Below, one piece after another: positions 5,881 to 11,520 of a stretch of DNA of 14,603 bases (the first letter of the stretch is position 1; every line of letters begins with the position of its first letter). The notes under the pieces were generated by a model, which saw only the letters and a program-made list of their open reading frames with translations, was not told where the DNA came from and did no database searches. The stretch is taken from contig DALN01000087.1 of NCBI GenBank assembly GCA_002499455.1, positions 23,681-38,283 of the forward strand, written 5' to 3'. The stretch is from Methanoculleus sp. UBA77 (GTDB taxonomy: Archaea > Halobacteriota > Methanomicrobia > Methanomicrobiales > Methanoculleaceae). A program made the translations under genes and the position numbers.

Positions 5881-8304
5881 TCATGCCGCGGCCTCCTTGA
5901 GCGTGAACCGGAAGGCCGCCCCTTCCTCCGGGTGTCCGGCCACCCGGTCCTCGACCCAGACCCTGCCGCCGTAGCGCTCGACCAGGATCTGCACGAGATA
6001 CAGGCCGAGCCCCTCGCCGACGCCCCGCTTCTTCTTCTCATACCGGCGGAAGATCTCGCTCTTCTCGGCGTCCGGCACACCCGGACCGGTATCCTCGACC
6101 GTTACCAGCACCTCGCCCCTCCGCTCCTCCGCCCGGACGGCGATCATGACGCCGGGACCGCCGTGCTTGACGGCGTTGCCGATGAGGTTGCCAAAGATCA
6201 CCGGGAGAAGGTCGTCTGCCCTGACCCGGTAGTGAGTCCTTTTGTAGTGGATGATACTCGCCGGGAAGCTCGCGATCACCCCGCAGACCGCAGCATCGAG
6301 GTCCATTGGTCTGAGTTCGGGGGATGCCCGGTGGATCCGCCGGATGGTGGAGACGGTGCCCAGGATCTCGATGCTCTTCTGGATGCTCCGCTGGAGATTT
6401 TTCGCATACCGGGCAGCCTCGCCGTCCAGCATATCGGCGAGCAGTTCGGCGTAGAGGTTCGAGACGTTCTCCGTGTTCCCTATGTCGTGCGTGAGGATGT
6501 CGAGGTAGAGGTTCGCCTCCCGGTTTGAGACCTCCAGCTCGTTCCGGAGCCGGAGGAGGTCTTCGGTGCGGCGCTGGAGGGCCACCTCGGCATGTTTTCG
6601 CTCGGTGATGTCCTGCGCGAACTCGATGAGACCGGTAAGTTTCCCGCTCTCGTCGGTGACGGGATACCCCCGGAGGCAGAAGATCCTTCCGTTCGGGGTG
6701 ACTATCTCGGCTTCCCGGGGCTGTCCGGTCTCGCGGACGAGGACAACAGGGCATATGTCGCAGACACCCGTGCGGTTATGCCAGATCTCGTAGCACCGGT
6801 GCCCGACCAGGTCCCCCGGCTCCCTGCCGATGAATGCGGCGGCGGCGCGGTTGACCCAGAGCACCCTGAGATCCGTGTCGTAGTAGGCGAACATCTCGGC
6901 CGTCGAGTCAAGGATAAGGGCCTTCTCCCGCTCTGACCGCCGCAGGGCTTCTTCGGTCCGCTTTCGCTCCGTGATGTCCCATGCGTTTACGACAAAGCCC
7001 CTGATATGGGGGTCGTCAAGGAGGTTGGTCACGTTTGCCTCGATCACGTGCGTGCCGCGCGGACCCGTGAAGCGGACCTCGAACTGCATGCTCTCTCCCG
7101 GCCGCTCCGCCAGGGTCGATACCATCTCTTTTACCCGCGGCAGATCCTCGGGCTGGATCATATCGAACGCAGGCCTCCCGATCAGCGTATCGGGCGGAAA
7201 GCCGTCCAGCCGCTCGATAGGCGGGCTCGCAAACCGGATCTTGAGCTGATCGTCGATGATGAGGATGAATTCGGAGCCCTTCTCGACGAGGGCCCGGAAC
7301 GTCTCTTCGCTCTCCCGCAGGTCGGCCTCCGCCCGGTGCCGCTGGAGAGCGATCGAAGCGAGGTTCCGGAAGACCTCGACGGCCCGGAGATTGACCTCTC
7401 CGCCCTCCCGCCGGGTGAGGATCACCGCCGACCCGAAGACTTCGCCCTTCCAGGTGAACGGGATGCAGTACATTGCCCCGAAGCCGACAAAAGCCTCGAA
7501 TTTACGGCAGACCTCCTGCGAGACCTGCCCGAGGGCGATCTCCTGGAGGCCCCCTTTCACCTCCTCGATCTTGCCGCGGAGCATGATGGCCCGGATGTCC
7601 GGGGGGATCTCGAGCGAGAGGCCGTTGAGGGCCGTCCCGAAGGTCTCGATGATCTCCGGCAGGAACGGCTCGAGGCCGAAGAACGCCCGGGGGGTCAGGG
7701 TGCCCGCCCGGATATCGGCGGCACTCACGATGACGACGGAACCGGGCGAGAGTTCGTGGAGGAAGGCGCCGATGGCGGAGAAGAGGTCGGCCTCTTCCGG
7801 CATCGCGGCGAGTTCCGTCGCCACCCGGGAGAGGAAGGCCAGATCGTCCGTTCTCCTCCGCACCTCTTCCTCGGCGGCCTTCTGGGGGGTGACGTCCCGG
7901 AAGCGTATGAGCCAGTCGCCTGTCTCCTTTACCTGCCGGGAGGAGACGGCGTACCACCGCTCCCCGGCCCGGCCCGTGACTTCCCCGGATTCGGTGCGGG
8001 TCTCGAGCAGGGTGAGGACCCGCTCCCTCCGGTCCGCGTCAGGGAGAAGCCGGTCGGCGACGAGGCGGACCGCGTCCGCACCGCGGGCGTCGCCGGCGGA
8101 GATCCCGGCGAGGCGCTCCATGGAGAGGGTGATGGCCCGGACGCGCATGTCGGAATCGGCGAGGATGGCGGCATCATCCACAGCCTCCAGTATCTGCAGT
8201 ATCTCGGGTCGCACCTCCGTCTCCGGCTCAGTGGTCTGCATACGGCCCAGCCCCGTCCGGCAGGATCGCCGTCGGCAGGGAGATCCTTGTGCAGGGCTCT
8301 CCAC
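5881..8304 (-). CDS. PAS-GAF-PAS-PAS sensor histidine kinase
   Basis: This soluble kinase has no membrane segment and would autophosphorylate on His and pass the phosphate to an unlinked response regulator. Domains in 807-residue numbering: PAS about 30-145, GAF about 150-325, PAS about 333-450 (closing with the typical DITERKR), PAS about 460-572 (again DITERKH), then a helical segment with the H-box LDILTHDIGN (His606), the N-box FGNLIGNAVKHG (704-715), the G1 box DTGPGVP (738-744) and the G2 box GEGLGLYL (763-770). The third PAS carries a Cys/His set: RCYEIWHNRTGVCDICP. The longest frame starts at GTG 8304; a TATA box at 8325-8332 would place transcription start near 8302, allowing a leaderless GTG. 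The ATG at 8241 (residue 22) is the alternative, and no Shine-Dalgarno decides. No response regulator is present in the window. Confidence 0.9.
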   Translation of the reverse strand: MESPAQGSPCRRRSCRTGLGRMQTTEPETEVRPEILQILEAVDDAAILADSDMRVRAITLSMERLAGISAGDARGADAVRLVADRLLPDADRRERVLTLLETRTESGEVTGRAGERWYAVSSRQVKETGDWLIRFRDVTPQKAAEEEVRRRTDDLAFLSRVATELAAMPEEADLFSAIGAFLHELSPGSVVIVSAADIRAGTLTPRAFFGLEPFLPEIIETFGTALNGLSLEIPPDIRAIMLRGKIEEVKGGLQEIALGQVSQEVCRKFEAFVGFGAMYCIPFTWKGEVFGSAVILTRREGGEVNLRAVEVFRNLASIALQRHRAEADLRESEETFRALVEKGSEFILIIDDQLKIRFASPPIERLDGFPPDTLIGRPAFDMIQPEDLPRVKEMVSTLAERPGESMQFEVRFTGPRGTHVIEANVTNLLDDPHIRGFVVNAWDITERKRTEEALRRSEREKALILDSTAEMFAYYDTDLRVLWVNRAAAAFIGREPGDLVGHRCYEIWHNRTGVCDICPVVLVRETGQPREAEIVTPNGRIFCLRGYPVTDESGKLTGLIEFAQDITERKHAEVALQRRTEDLLRLRNELEVSNREANLYLDILTHDIGNTENVSNLYAELLADMLDGEAARYAKNLQRSIQKSIEILGTVSTIRRIHRASPELRPMDLDAAVCGVIASFPASIIHYKRTHYRVRADDLLPVIFGNLIGNAVKHGGPGVMIAVRAEERRGEVLVTVEDTGPGVPDAEKSEIFRRYEKKKRGVGEGLGLYLVQILVERYGGRVWVEDRVAGHPEEGAAFRFTLKEAAA

Positions 8305-8324
8305 GGAGGGAACGTCACGGGAAG

Positions 8325-8332
8325 TATATAAT
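8325..8332 (-). promoter_or_regulatory. TATA box for the histidine kinase gene
   Basis: TATATAAT on the plus strand (ATTATATA on the minus strand) sits in GC-rich DNA about 25 bp upstream of the GTG at 8304. It is the clearest TATA-like element in this gap and fits transcription toward the kinase. Confidence 0.5.
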
Positions 8333-8460
8333 AGTCTGTCTGCCGGTCCGTCTCTTCCTCACCGGCGGTTGCTGCCGCCTGCCGGCCCCCGTAGATCCGA
8401 TCCGAACGGGGCGGTTTTTCCGTTTATCCGGAGTTTTCCCGGGCAATTCAGCGATTGGAG

Positions 8461-8470
8461 ATATGTATAT
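8461..8470 (+). promoter_or_regulatory. TATA box for the 45-residue basic protein gene
   Basis: ATATGTATAT lies about 57 nt before the ATG at 8522. Transcription would begin near 8490, leaving a leader of about 30 nt that contains the GAGGT ribosome binding site at 8508-8512. Confidence 0.4.
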
Positions 8471-8521
8471 GAAGAAATGCGGTAAATAGAACCTGTCAAA
8501 GACGATCGAGGTTACTGTTGT

Positions 8522-8659
8522 ATGCCAACAAGCAAGAAACAAATGGAGAAACTGAATAGAGCAAAGAAGGCCAAGGCAGCAGATCTTGCAGAGCAGGCAG
8601 CTGCGGGCAGTCAGGCCGCCAAGAAGAAACTCAAGAAGCTCGAGAAGAAGATCAAGTGA
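8522..8659 (+). CDS. Small lysine/alanine-rich basic protein (45 aa)
   Basis: A short but well-equipped gene. GAGGT (8508-8512) lies nine bases before the ATG, a TATA-like ATATGTATAT lies at 8461-8470, and a ten-base T-rich terminator follows the TGA. The product begins MPTSKKQMEKLNRAKKAK and ends KKLKKLEKKIK. About a third of its residues are Lys and about a quarter Ala, with no aromatic residues and no Cys. It should be strongly helical, possibly a coiled coil, and highly positively charged. This suggests binding to nucleic acid, the ribosome or an acidic partner. I do not recognise a family. Codon use is less GC-biased than in the large neighbours, as expected for Lys-rich, possibly highly expressed small genes. 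It stands alone between divergently placed genes and the palindrome-rich spacer. Confidence 0.7.
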   Translation: MPTSKKQMEKLNRAKKAKAADLAEQAAAGSQAAKKKLKKLEKKIK

Positions 8660-8680
8660 GTTGCCCGGGGCTTCCGGCTC

Positions 8681-8690
8681 TTTTTTCTTT
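8681..8690 (+). terminator. T-rich terminator after the 45-residue protein gene
   Basis: TTTTTTCTTT begins 22 bases after the TGA at 8657-8659, preceded by a short CCGG-rich stretch. This is a typical archaeal oligo-T terminator and supports the short gene as a separate transcription unit. Confidence 0.6.
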
Positions 8691-8800
8691 AAAGGATTAC
8701 TGCAGCGATATACGGAGCGGAGGTTGCCGGGCGGGGTGTCTCTTTCTCCCGCGGGCTCCTGTGTCTCTTCGCCTGGGAGTTGACGGTCATGGCTATCGGG

Positions 8801-8821
8801 TTGTTGAATGATGTTCAACAA
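8801..8821. repeat. Inverted repeat TTGTTGAA/TTCAACAA
   Basis: TTGTTGAA (8801-8808) and TTCAACAA (8814-8821) are perfect reverse complements around five bases. Two more TGTTGA copies follow nearby (about 8824 and 8843), so this may be a cluster of sites for a DNA-binding protein. Confidence 0.55.
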
Positions 8822-8923
8822 GTGTTGATTTTCTCTCATCGATTGTTGAGTGTATGTCGGCAGGGGCACCTAACGGCATCCCGGTTGGGTCTGTCATTTA
8901 TGCGGCGTATCCGGGTGCGGTAT

Positions 8924-8946
8924 TTGTGCAGCAGGCTGCTGCACAA
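8924..8946. repeat. Inverted repeat with GCAGCAG core
   Basis: TTGTGCAGCAG (8924-8934) and CTGCTGCACAA (8936-8946) are perfect 11-bp arms around a single G. The CTGCTGCAC part recurs at 9102-9110. Confidence 0.65.
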
Positions 8947-8992
8947 TTTTCGGGCTCAAGCAACTGCATCATCCTCGGTGCATACGGGGCCG

Positions 8993-9025
8993 GGCATTTG
9001 TGCAAGCACCTCTTGCACGAATGCC
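8993..9025. repeat. Inverted repeat, 14-bp arms
   Basis: GGCATTTGTGCAAG (8993-9006) pairs with CTTGCACGAATGCC (9012-9025) with one mismatch and a five-base loop, giving one of the strongest hairpins in the spacer. Confidence 0.65.
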
Positions 9026-9033
9026 ATCGAAGT

Positions 9034-9047
9034 CGTCCGATCGGACG
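9034..9047. repeat. Perfect 14-bp palindrome
   Basis: CGTCCGATCGGACG is a perfect palindrome without a loop, which suits a dimeric DNA-binding protein better than an RNA hairpin. Confidence 0.55.
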
Positions 9048-9060
9048 GCGTCGCCTTCGG

Positions 9061-9084
9061 AAGCCTGTTTCCCCCGGCAGGCTT
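9061..9084. repeat. Inverted repeat AAGCCTG/CAGGCTT
   Basis: Seven-base perfect arms at 9061-9067 and 9078-9084 flank a ten-base loop containing CCCCC. Confidence 0.45.
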
Positions 9085-9131
9085 GATGTCTGAGAGATCC
9101 GCTGCTGCACTTCCTGCAGGCATCGCTGCCA

Positions 9132-9173
9132 CGAACTACTAACGAACTACTAATATCTACTAAATTAGTAGTT
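9132..9173. repeat. 11-bp tandem repeat fused to a 10-bp hairpin
   Basis: CGAACTACTAA occurs twice head to tail (9132-9142 and 9143-9153). The second copy forms the left arm of a perfect inverted repeat, AACTACTAAT (9145-9154) with ATTAGTAGTT (9164-9173). The nine-base loop again contains CTACTAA. It is strongly A/T-rich in a GC-rich genome. Confidence 0.65.
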
Positions 9174-9310
9174 GAGGGATCGGGCCCCTGGACAGACTCC
9201 GGGAAGGCCGGCCCTGGACTCGGGGAGAGATGCCTCGCGGTTGGCCTCTGCAAGACCGCTGCGGATGGGGTCGGTGGGGTGAGGTCACGGTCCGGCCGGC
9301 GGCCCTGACG

Positions 9311-9360
9311 TTGGCAGCAGTGGCAGCAGATTGCAGCATATGTGCAGCAGTTGCTGCCAA
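9311..9360. repeat. GCAGCA-rich inverted repeat, copy 1
   Basis: TTGGCAGCA (9311-9319) and TGCTGCCAA (9352-9360) are perfect arms. Between them lie several more GCAGCA units, and the right end carries the 17-mer GCAGCAGTTGCTGCCAA (9344-9360) that recurs exactly at 9593-9609. Confidence 0.6.
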
Positions 9361-9436
9361 TGAGAAATCGCCCGGGGCGAGGGGGGTTCCGGGAAAACCG
9401 GCTGATATGCAGGTAGAGATCTATGTATGTACCTAT

Positions 9437-9525
9437 ATGTACAGCAGAATGGGAGAGCGGAGAGTACGGACGGTTGACCTTCTGCCGGGAACCGGGGTGC
9501 CTGTGTTTTCTGCACTGCTGTACAT
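9437..9525. repeat. Long-range inverted repeat ATGTACAGCAG/CTGCTGTACAT
   Basis: Perfect 11-bp arms at 9437-9447 and 9515-9525 enclose 67 bp. The arms again include the CAGCAG core shared with neighbouring repeats. Confidence 0.55.
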
Positions 9526-9589
9526 GAGCCGGTGAAGTCTTTGTATGGGGACGGAGATGCCGATCTGAGCCTCAGAAATGCTTTGCTCA

Positions 9590-9609
9590 TTGGCAGCAGT
9601 TGCTGCCAA
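9590..9609. repeat. GCAGCA-type palindrome, copy 2
   Basis: TTGGCAGCA (9590-9598) and TGCTGCCAA (9601-9609) form an almost loop-free palindrome. It has the same arms as the repeat at 9311-9360 and shares an exact 17-mer with it. GTGCTGCCAGATGCTGCAC follows directly and is itself nearly self-complementary. Confidence 0.65.
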
Positions 9610-9680
9610 CGTGCTGCCAGATGCTGCACTGCTGCCATCAGTCGCCCAATAGTAAGGAGAGATTTGATGGCCTCGTTTAC

Positions 9681-9715
9681 AGTATCTATCAGAATGTATC
9701 AAACTGATAGATACT
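9681..9715. promoter_or_regulatory. 12-bp inverted repeat upstream of the DUF2115 gene
   Basis: AGTATCTATCAG (9681-9692) and CTGATAGATACT (9704-9715) are perfect 12-bp arms around an 11-base A/T-rich loop. The right arm runs into ATACTTATCG, a possible TATA-like region about 35 nt before the proposed start at 9750. The repeat may therefore be an operator over the promoter. The arms are seen; the regulatory role is inferred. Confidence 0.5.
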
Positions 9716-9738
9716 TATCGAAGACCCCGGTGATTGCA

Positions 9739-9744
9739 GGAGGA
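9739..9744 (+). promoter_or_regulatory. Strong Shine-Dalgarno that points to a CTG start
   Basis: GGAGGA lies five bases before CTG at 9750. That codon is in frame with the DUF2115 protein. No ATG, GTG or TTG stands at a suitable distance, and the ATG at 9775 is in the wrong frame. Confidence 0.5.
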
Positions 9745-9749
9745 AGAAC

Positions 9750-10409
9750 CTGTCTGTCAACCCCCGCCAGATTAATGGAAGATCATCAGTATACCCATAT
9801 TGGAAGGAGTTCGATCCTATCACGGCAGATGACGAGGCGGGTGCAATCCATCAAGTGGCCCGGCGGATGGAGGCCGCGGTGACAAAGGGGGACCTCGGAT
9901 CCATCCTCGCCGAAGAGGTCGGTCGTTACTCGCTCATGGATCTCCAGGTCATCGGGGGACGGCTGCACGCGGAGATGATCCGGCTGCCCGGCCCCTACCG
10001 GAAACAGGTCCACCCCTACATCACCGAGCAGTTGTTCGGCGCTCACCACCAGCTTCTCGTCATGCACCGGTTGGGCCGGTTCCCGTCCATGACCGAACCG
10101 ATCACCGATCGTGCAACGTTCGTTGAGTTCTGCCATATGATCCCCGACGGGTGCTTCCGGTGGGATGACTCCACAGAACGGATCCCGTTTCGCTATACCC
10201 CCCGGCACCGGGTCTTTTACTACCTCATGTCGGCCTTCACGATGTTTGTGCTCGACCGCCCGGGCCACCCGGTGGGAACGCCGTTCCCGGGAGGATTCCG
10301 GGTCGAAGAGCGCAACGGGTCGTTTTATTGCCTCATCCGCGACCGCGAAAAGGAGGTCCCGTTCTCGATCTGCAACTTCTGCCCTGCCCTGCAGTCCGAG
10401 GACGGGTAG
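9750..10409 (+). CDS. DUF2115 / UPF0305 family protein
   Basis: The C-terminal half carries the family features as I recall them: HPVGTPFPGGFRVE, then FYCLIRDREKE and a Cys pair in ICNFCPALQ. The helical N-terminal part contains the YSLMDLQ and LPGPYRKQV elements. The biochemical role of the family, known mostly from methanogens, is not established to my knowledge; the CxxC may bind metal. The conventional start would be GTG at 9855 (184 residues). However, the frame stays open upstream to 9711 with protein-like sequence (YPYWKEFDPITADDEAGAIH). A GGAGGA Shine-Dalgarno sits right before an in-frame CTG at 9750, giving 219 residues. I prefer the longer form. It either uses a rare CTG start or had an ATG that mutated. 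No terminator is obvious before the convergent tRNA gene. Confidence 0.7.
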   Translation: MSVNPRQINGRSSVYPYWKEFDPITADDEAGAIHQVARRMEAAVTKGDLGSILAEEVGRYSLMDLQVIGGRLHAEMIRLPGPYRKQVHPYITEQLFGAHHQLLVMHRLGRFPSMTEPITDRATFVEFCHMIPDGCFRWDDSTERIPFRYTPRHRVFYYLMSAFTMFVLDRPGHPVGTPFPGGFRVEERNGSFYCLIRDREKEVPFSICNFCPALQSEDG

Positions 10410-10534
10410 TCCCGGAGGGCTGCCGCAATCCGGATATCCAGCGCACCGCTCCCTGATAGACGGGCAACCCGGATGAGGATGGCGATGGCGCTACAGAACG
10501 GATGGGCACGAGGCGGAGCGAGGCAGACGTTTTG

Positions 10535-10539
10535 AAAAA
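10535..10539 (-). terminator. Short oligo-T terminator after tRNA-Leu
   Basis: Reading the minus strand, five T appear seven bases downstream of the tRNA 3' end, a weak but normal archaeal tRNA terminator. Confidence 0.35.
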
Positions 10540-10545
10540 CCAGAA

Positions 10546-10628
10546 TGCGAGTGGCAGGATTCGAACCTGCGAACTCCTTCGAGAATCGATCTTGAGTCGA
10601 TCACCTTTGGCCGCTCGGTAACACTCGC
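10546..10628 (-). tRNA. tRNA-Leu (anticodon CAA)
   Basis: On the minus strand an 83-nt cloverleaf is readable. The acceptor stem GCGAGTG/CACTCGC carries discriminator A. A D-arm follows, then the anticodon stem ATCGA/TCGAT with loop CTCAAGA, giving anticodon CAA for the UUG codon. Next come a long variable arm (CTC-GAAG-GAG) and the T-arm GCAGG/CCTGC with loop TTCGAAT. The long variable arm and A73 fit leucine. CCA is not encoded (TTC follows). No intron is present. Confidence 0.95.
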
Positions 10629-10681
10629 GCCTGTACCAATAGAACCTCCGGCCTAATGAGCTTGATGCCCGGCCGACCCCT

Positions 10682-11509
10682 TCACCCCTTGTCCGGCACC
10701 TGCCGCCGGACAAAGACCCCGACCCGCTCGATCGCCGCCGCGCCCTCGGGGAGGACCCCCGCAAACATCTGCCAGCAGTGAAACATCCCTTCCACGTAGT
10801 CGAACGTCACGGGAACCCCCTGCAGTTCCGCCGTGCTTGCAAACGCGCGGATCCCGTCGATCAGGACCCCGCCGCCCCCTGCCTGGACCAGCAGCGGCGG
10901 CAGCCCCTCCAGATCCGCGTAGAGCGGTGATGCGAGCGGGTCGACAGGGTCGTGGGCGGCCAGGTAGTCGTCCCGCATCTCTGCCAGATACTCCGGGCTG
11001 AGCCAGTCCGTCTCCCGGTTGAAGATCACCGACTCCCCGAGGAAGAGCATATCGACCGCCGGGGAGAGCAGGACCCCGGCCGCCGGCATCGGAAGGCCTT
11101 CGTCCCGGACGGCAAGAAGCATCGCAAGGACGAGCGTCCCCCCGGCCGAGATCCCGACCGGCACCACACGTTCGGGGGCGTAGCCCTCGCGGAGCAGGTG
11201 CCGGTAGGCGGCAAGGCAGTCCTCCACCGCCGCCGGGAAGGGGTGCTCCGGCGCGAGCCGGTAGTCGACCGATATGACCTCGGCGCGGCACGCGTCCGCA
11301 ATCCGGGCACAGATATCGAAGTATTCGGCCGTCGAGCCGCTCGTAAACCCCCCGCCGTGGAAGAAGAGGACCGTCCGGCCTGCTCGTGTCGCGGGCGTCG
11401 TCAGCCGGTATGCGGGGATGCCCGGCAGCGGTTCGACCTCCGGCCGCCGGCGGTCGGCCGGGACAGGGATCCCGGCTTTCAGGGCAGCGAGAACCTCCTC
11501 GGCTTTCAT
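10682..11509 (-). CDS. Alpha/beta hydrolase of the hormone-sensitive lipase (HSL) family, possibly inactive
   Basis: HSL-family enzymes hydrolyse short-chain esters in the cytoplasm. In 275-residue numbering the oxyanion motif HGGGF is at 51-55, YRLAPEHPFP at 83-92, the nucleophile motif GISAGG at 119-124 (Ser121) and the catalytic His region GMFHCWQ at 242-247 (His244). The acid is usually found in a GSDE or DPL context before LLxD. Here the corresponding sequence is QAGGGGVLID (209-218), with Gly at the expected Asp/Glu position. The enzyme may use another acid or be inactive. The start at 11509 is supported by AGGAGG (11515-11520) four to five bases upstream. A longer frame to 11563 would overlap the polymerase end. 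The gene follows the DP2 stop by ten bases and is very likely co-transcribed with it. Confidence 0.85.
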   Translation of the reverse strand: MKAEEVLAALKAGIPVPADRRRPEVEPLPGIPAYRLTTPATRAGRTVLFFHGGGFTSGSTAEYFDICARIADACRAEVISVDYRLAPEHPFPAAVEDCLAAYRHLLREGYAPERVVPVGISAGGTLVLAMLLAVRDEGLPMPAAGVLLSPAVDMLFLGESVIFNRETDWLSPEYLAEMRDDYLAAHDPVDPLASPLYADLEGLPPLLVQAGGGGVLIDGIRAFASTAELQGVPVTFDYVEGMFHCWQMFAGVLPEGAAAIERVGVFVRRQVPDKG

Positions 11510-11510
11510 C

Positions 11511-11520
11511 CCGTCCTCCT
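11511..11520 (-). promoter_or_regulatory. Shine-Dalgarno overlapping the DP2 stop codon
   Basis: On the minus strand TGAGGAGGACGGG combines the DP2 stop codon TGA (11522-11520) with AGGAGG (11520-11515), five bases before the hydrolase ATG at 11509. This arrangement selects that start over the longer frame and suggests translational coupling. Confidence 0.7.

Larger units (their letters stand above)
8660..9749. other. Gene-free, palindrome-rich spacer (~1.1 kb)
   Basis: No frame here looks convincingly coding on either strand. The open frames are short, rich in Arg, Ser, Pro and Cys, and cross the inverted repeats. The stretch is visibly less GC-rich than the flanking genes in several places. 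It holds ten inverted repeats with arms of 7-14 bp, plus an 11-bp tandem repeat and a repeated 17-mer. I see no transposase remnant, no regular CRISPR spacing and no tRNA. It could hold structured non-coding RNA, clustered regulator sites or a relic of a mobile element. Confidence 0.55.

Noticed and set aside
7006..8485. Two plus-strand open frames of 409-441 codons opposite the kinase
   Set aside because: They are shadows of the PAS/GAF/kinase frame, with no recognisable protein features.
8854..9093. Plus-strand frame of 79 codons starting MSAGAPNGIPVG in the spacer
   Set aside because: The first half looks somewhat protein-like, but there is no Shine-Dalgarno, three inverted repeats lie in it and the second half is Arg-rich shadow sequence. 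Conservation data would be needed to accept it.
8900..9720. CRISPR array
   Set aside because: The repeats differ in sequence and spacing, are palindromic rather than direct, and no cas gene is in view.
8660..9749. Insertion sequence or integrated element
   Set aside because: No transposase or integrase remnant is readable, and no pair of terminal repeats with target duplication could be found. tRNA-Leu is 0.9 kb away and points elsewhere without a duplicated 3' end that I could see.
9230..9882. Plus- and minus-strand frames of 89-117 codons across the GCAGCA repeats
   Set aside because: Their translations are dominated by the repeats (runs of Ala, Gln, Leu, Cys) and none has a matching start signal.
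9775..9882. ATG at 9775 as start of the DUF2115 gene
   Set aside because: It is out of frame with the conserved protein and stops after 35 codons.
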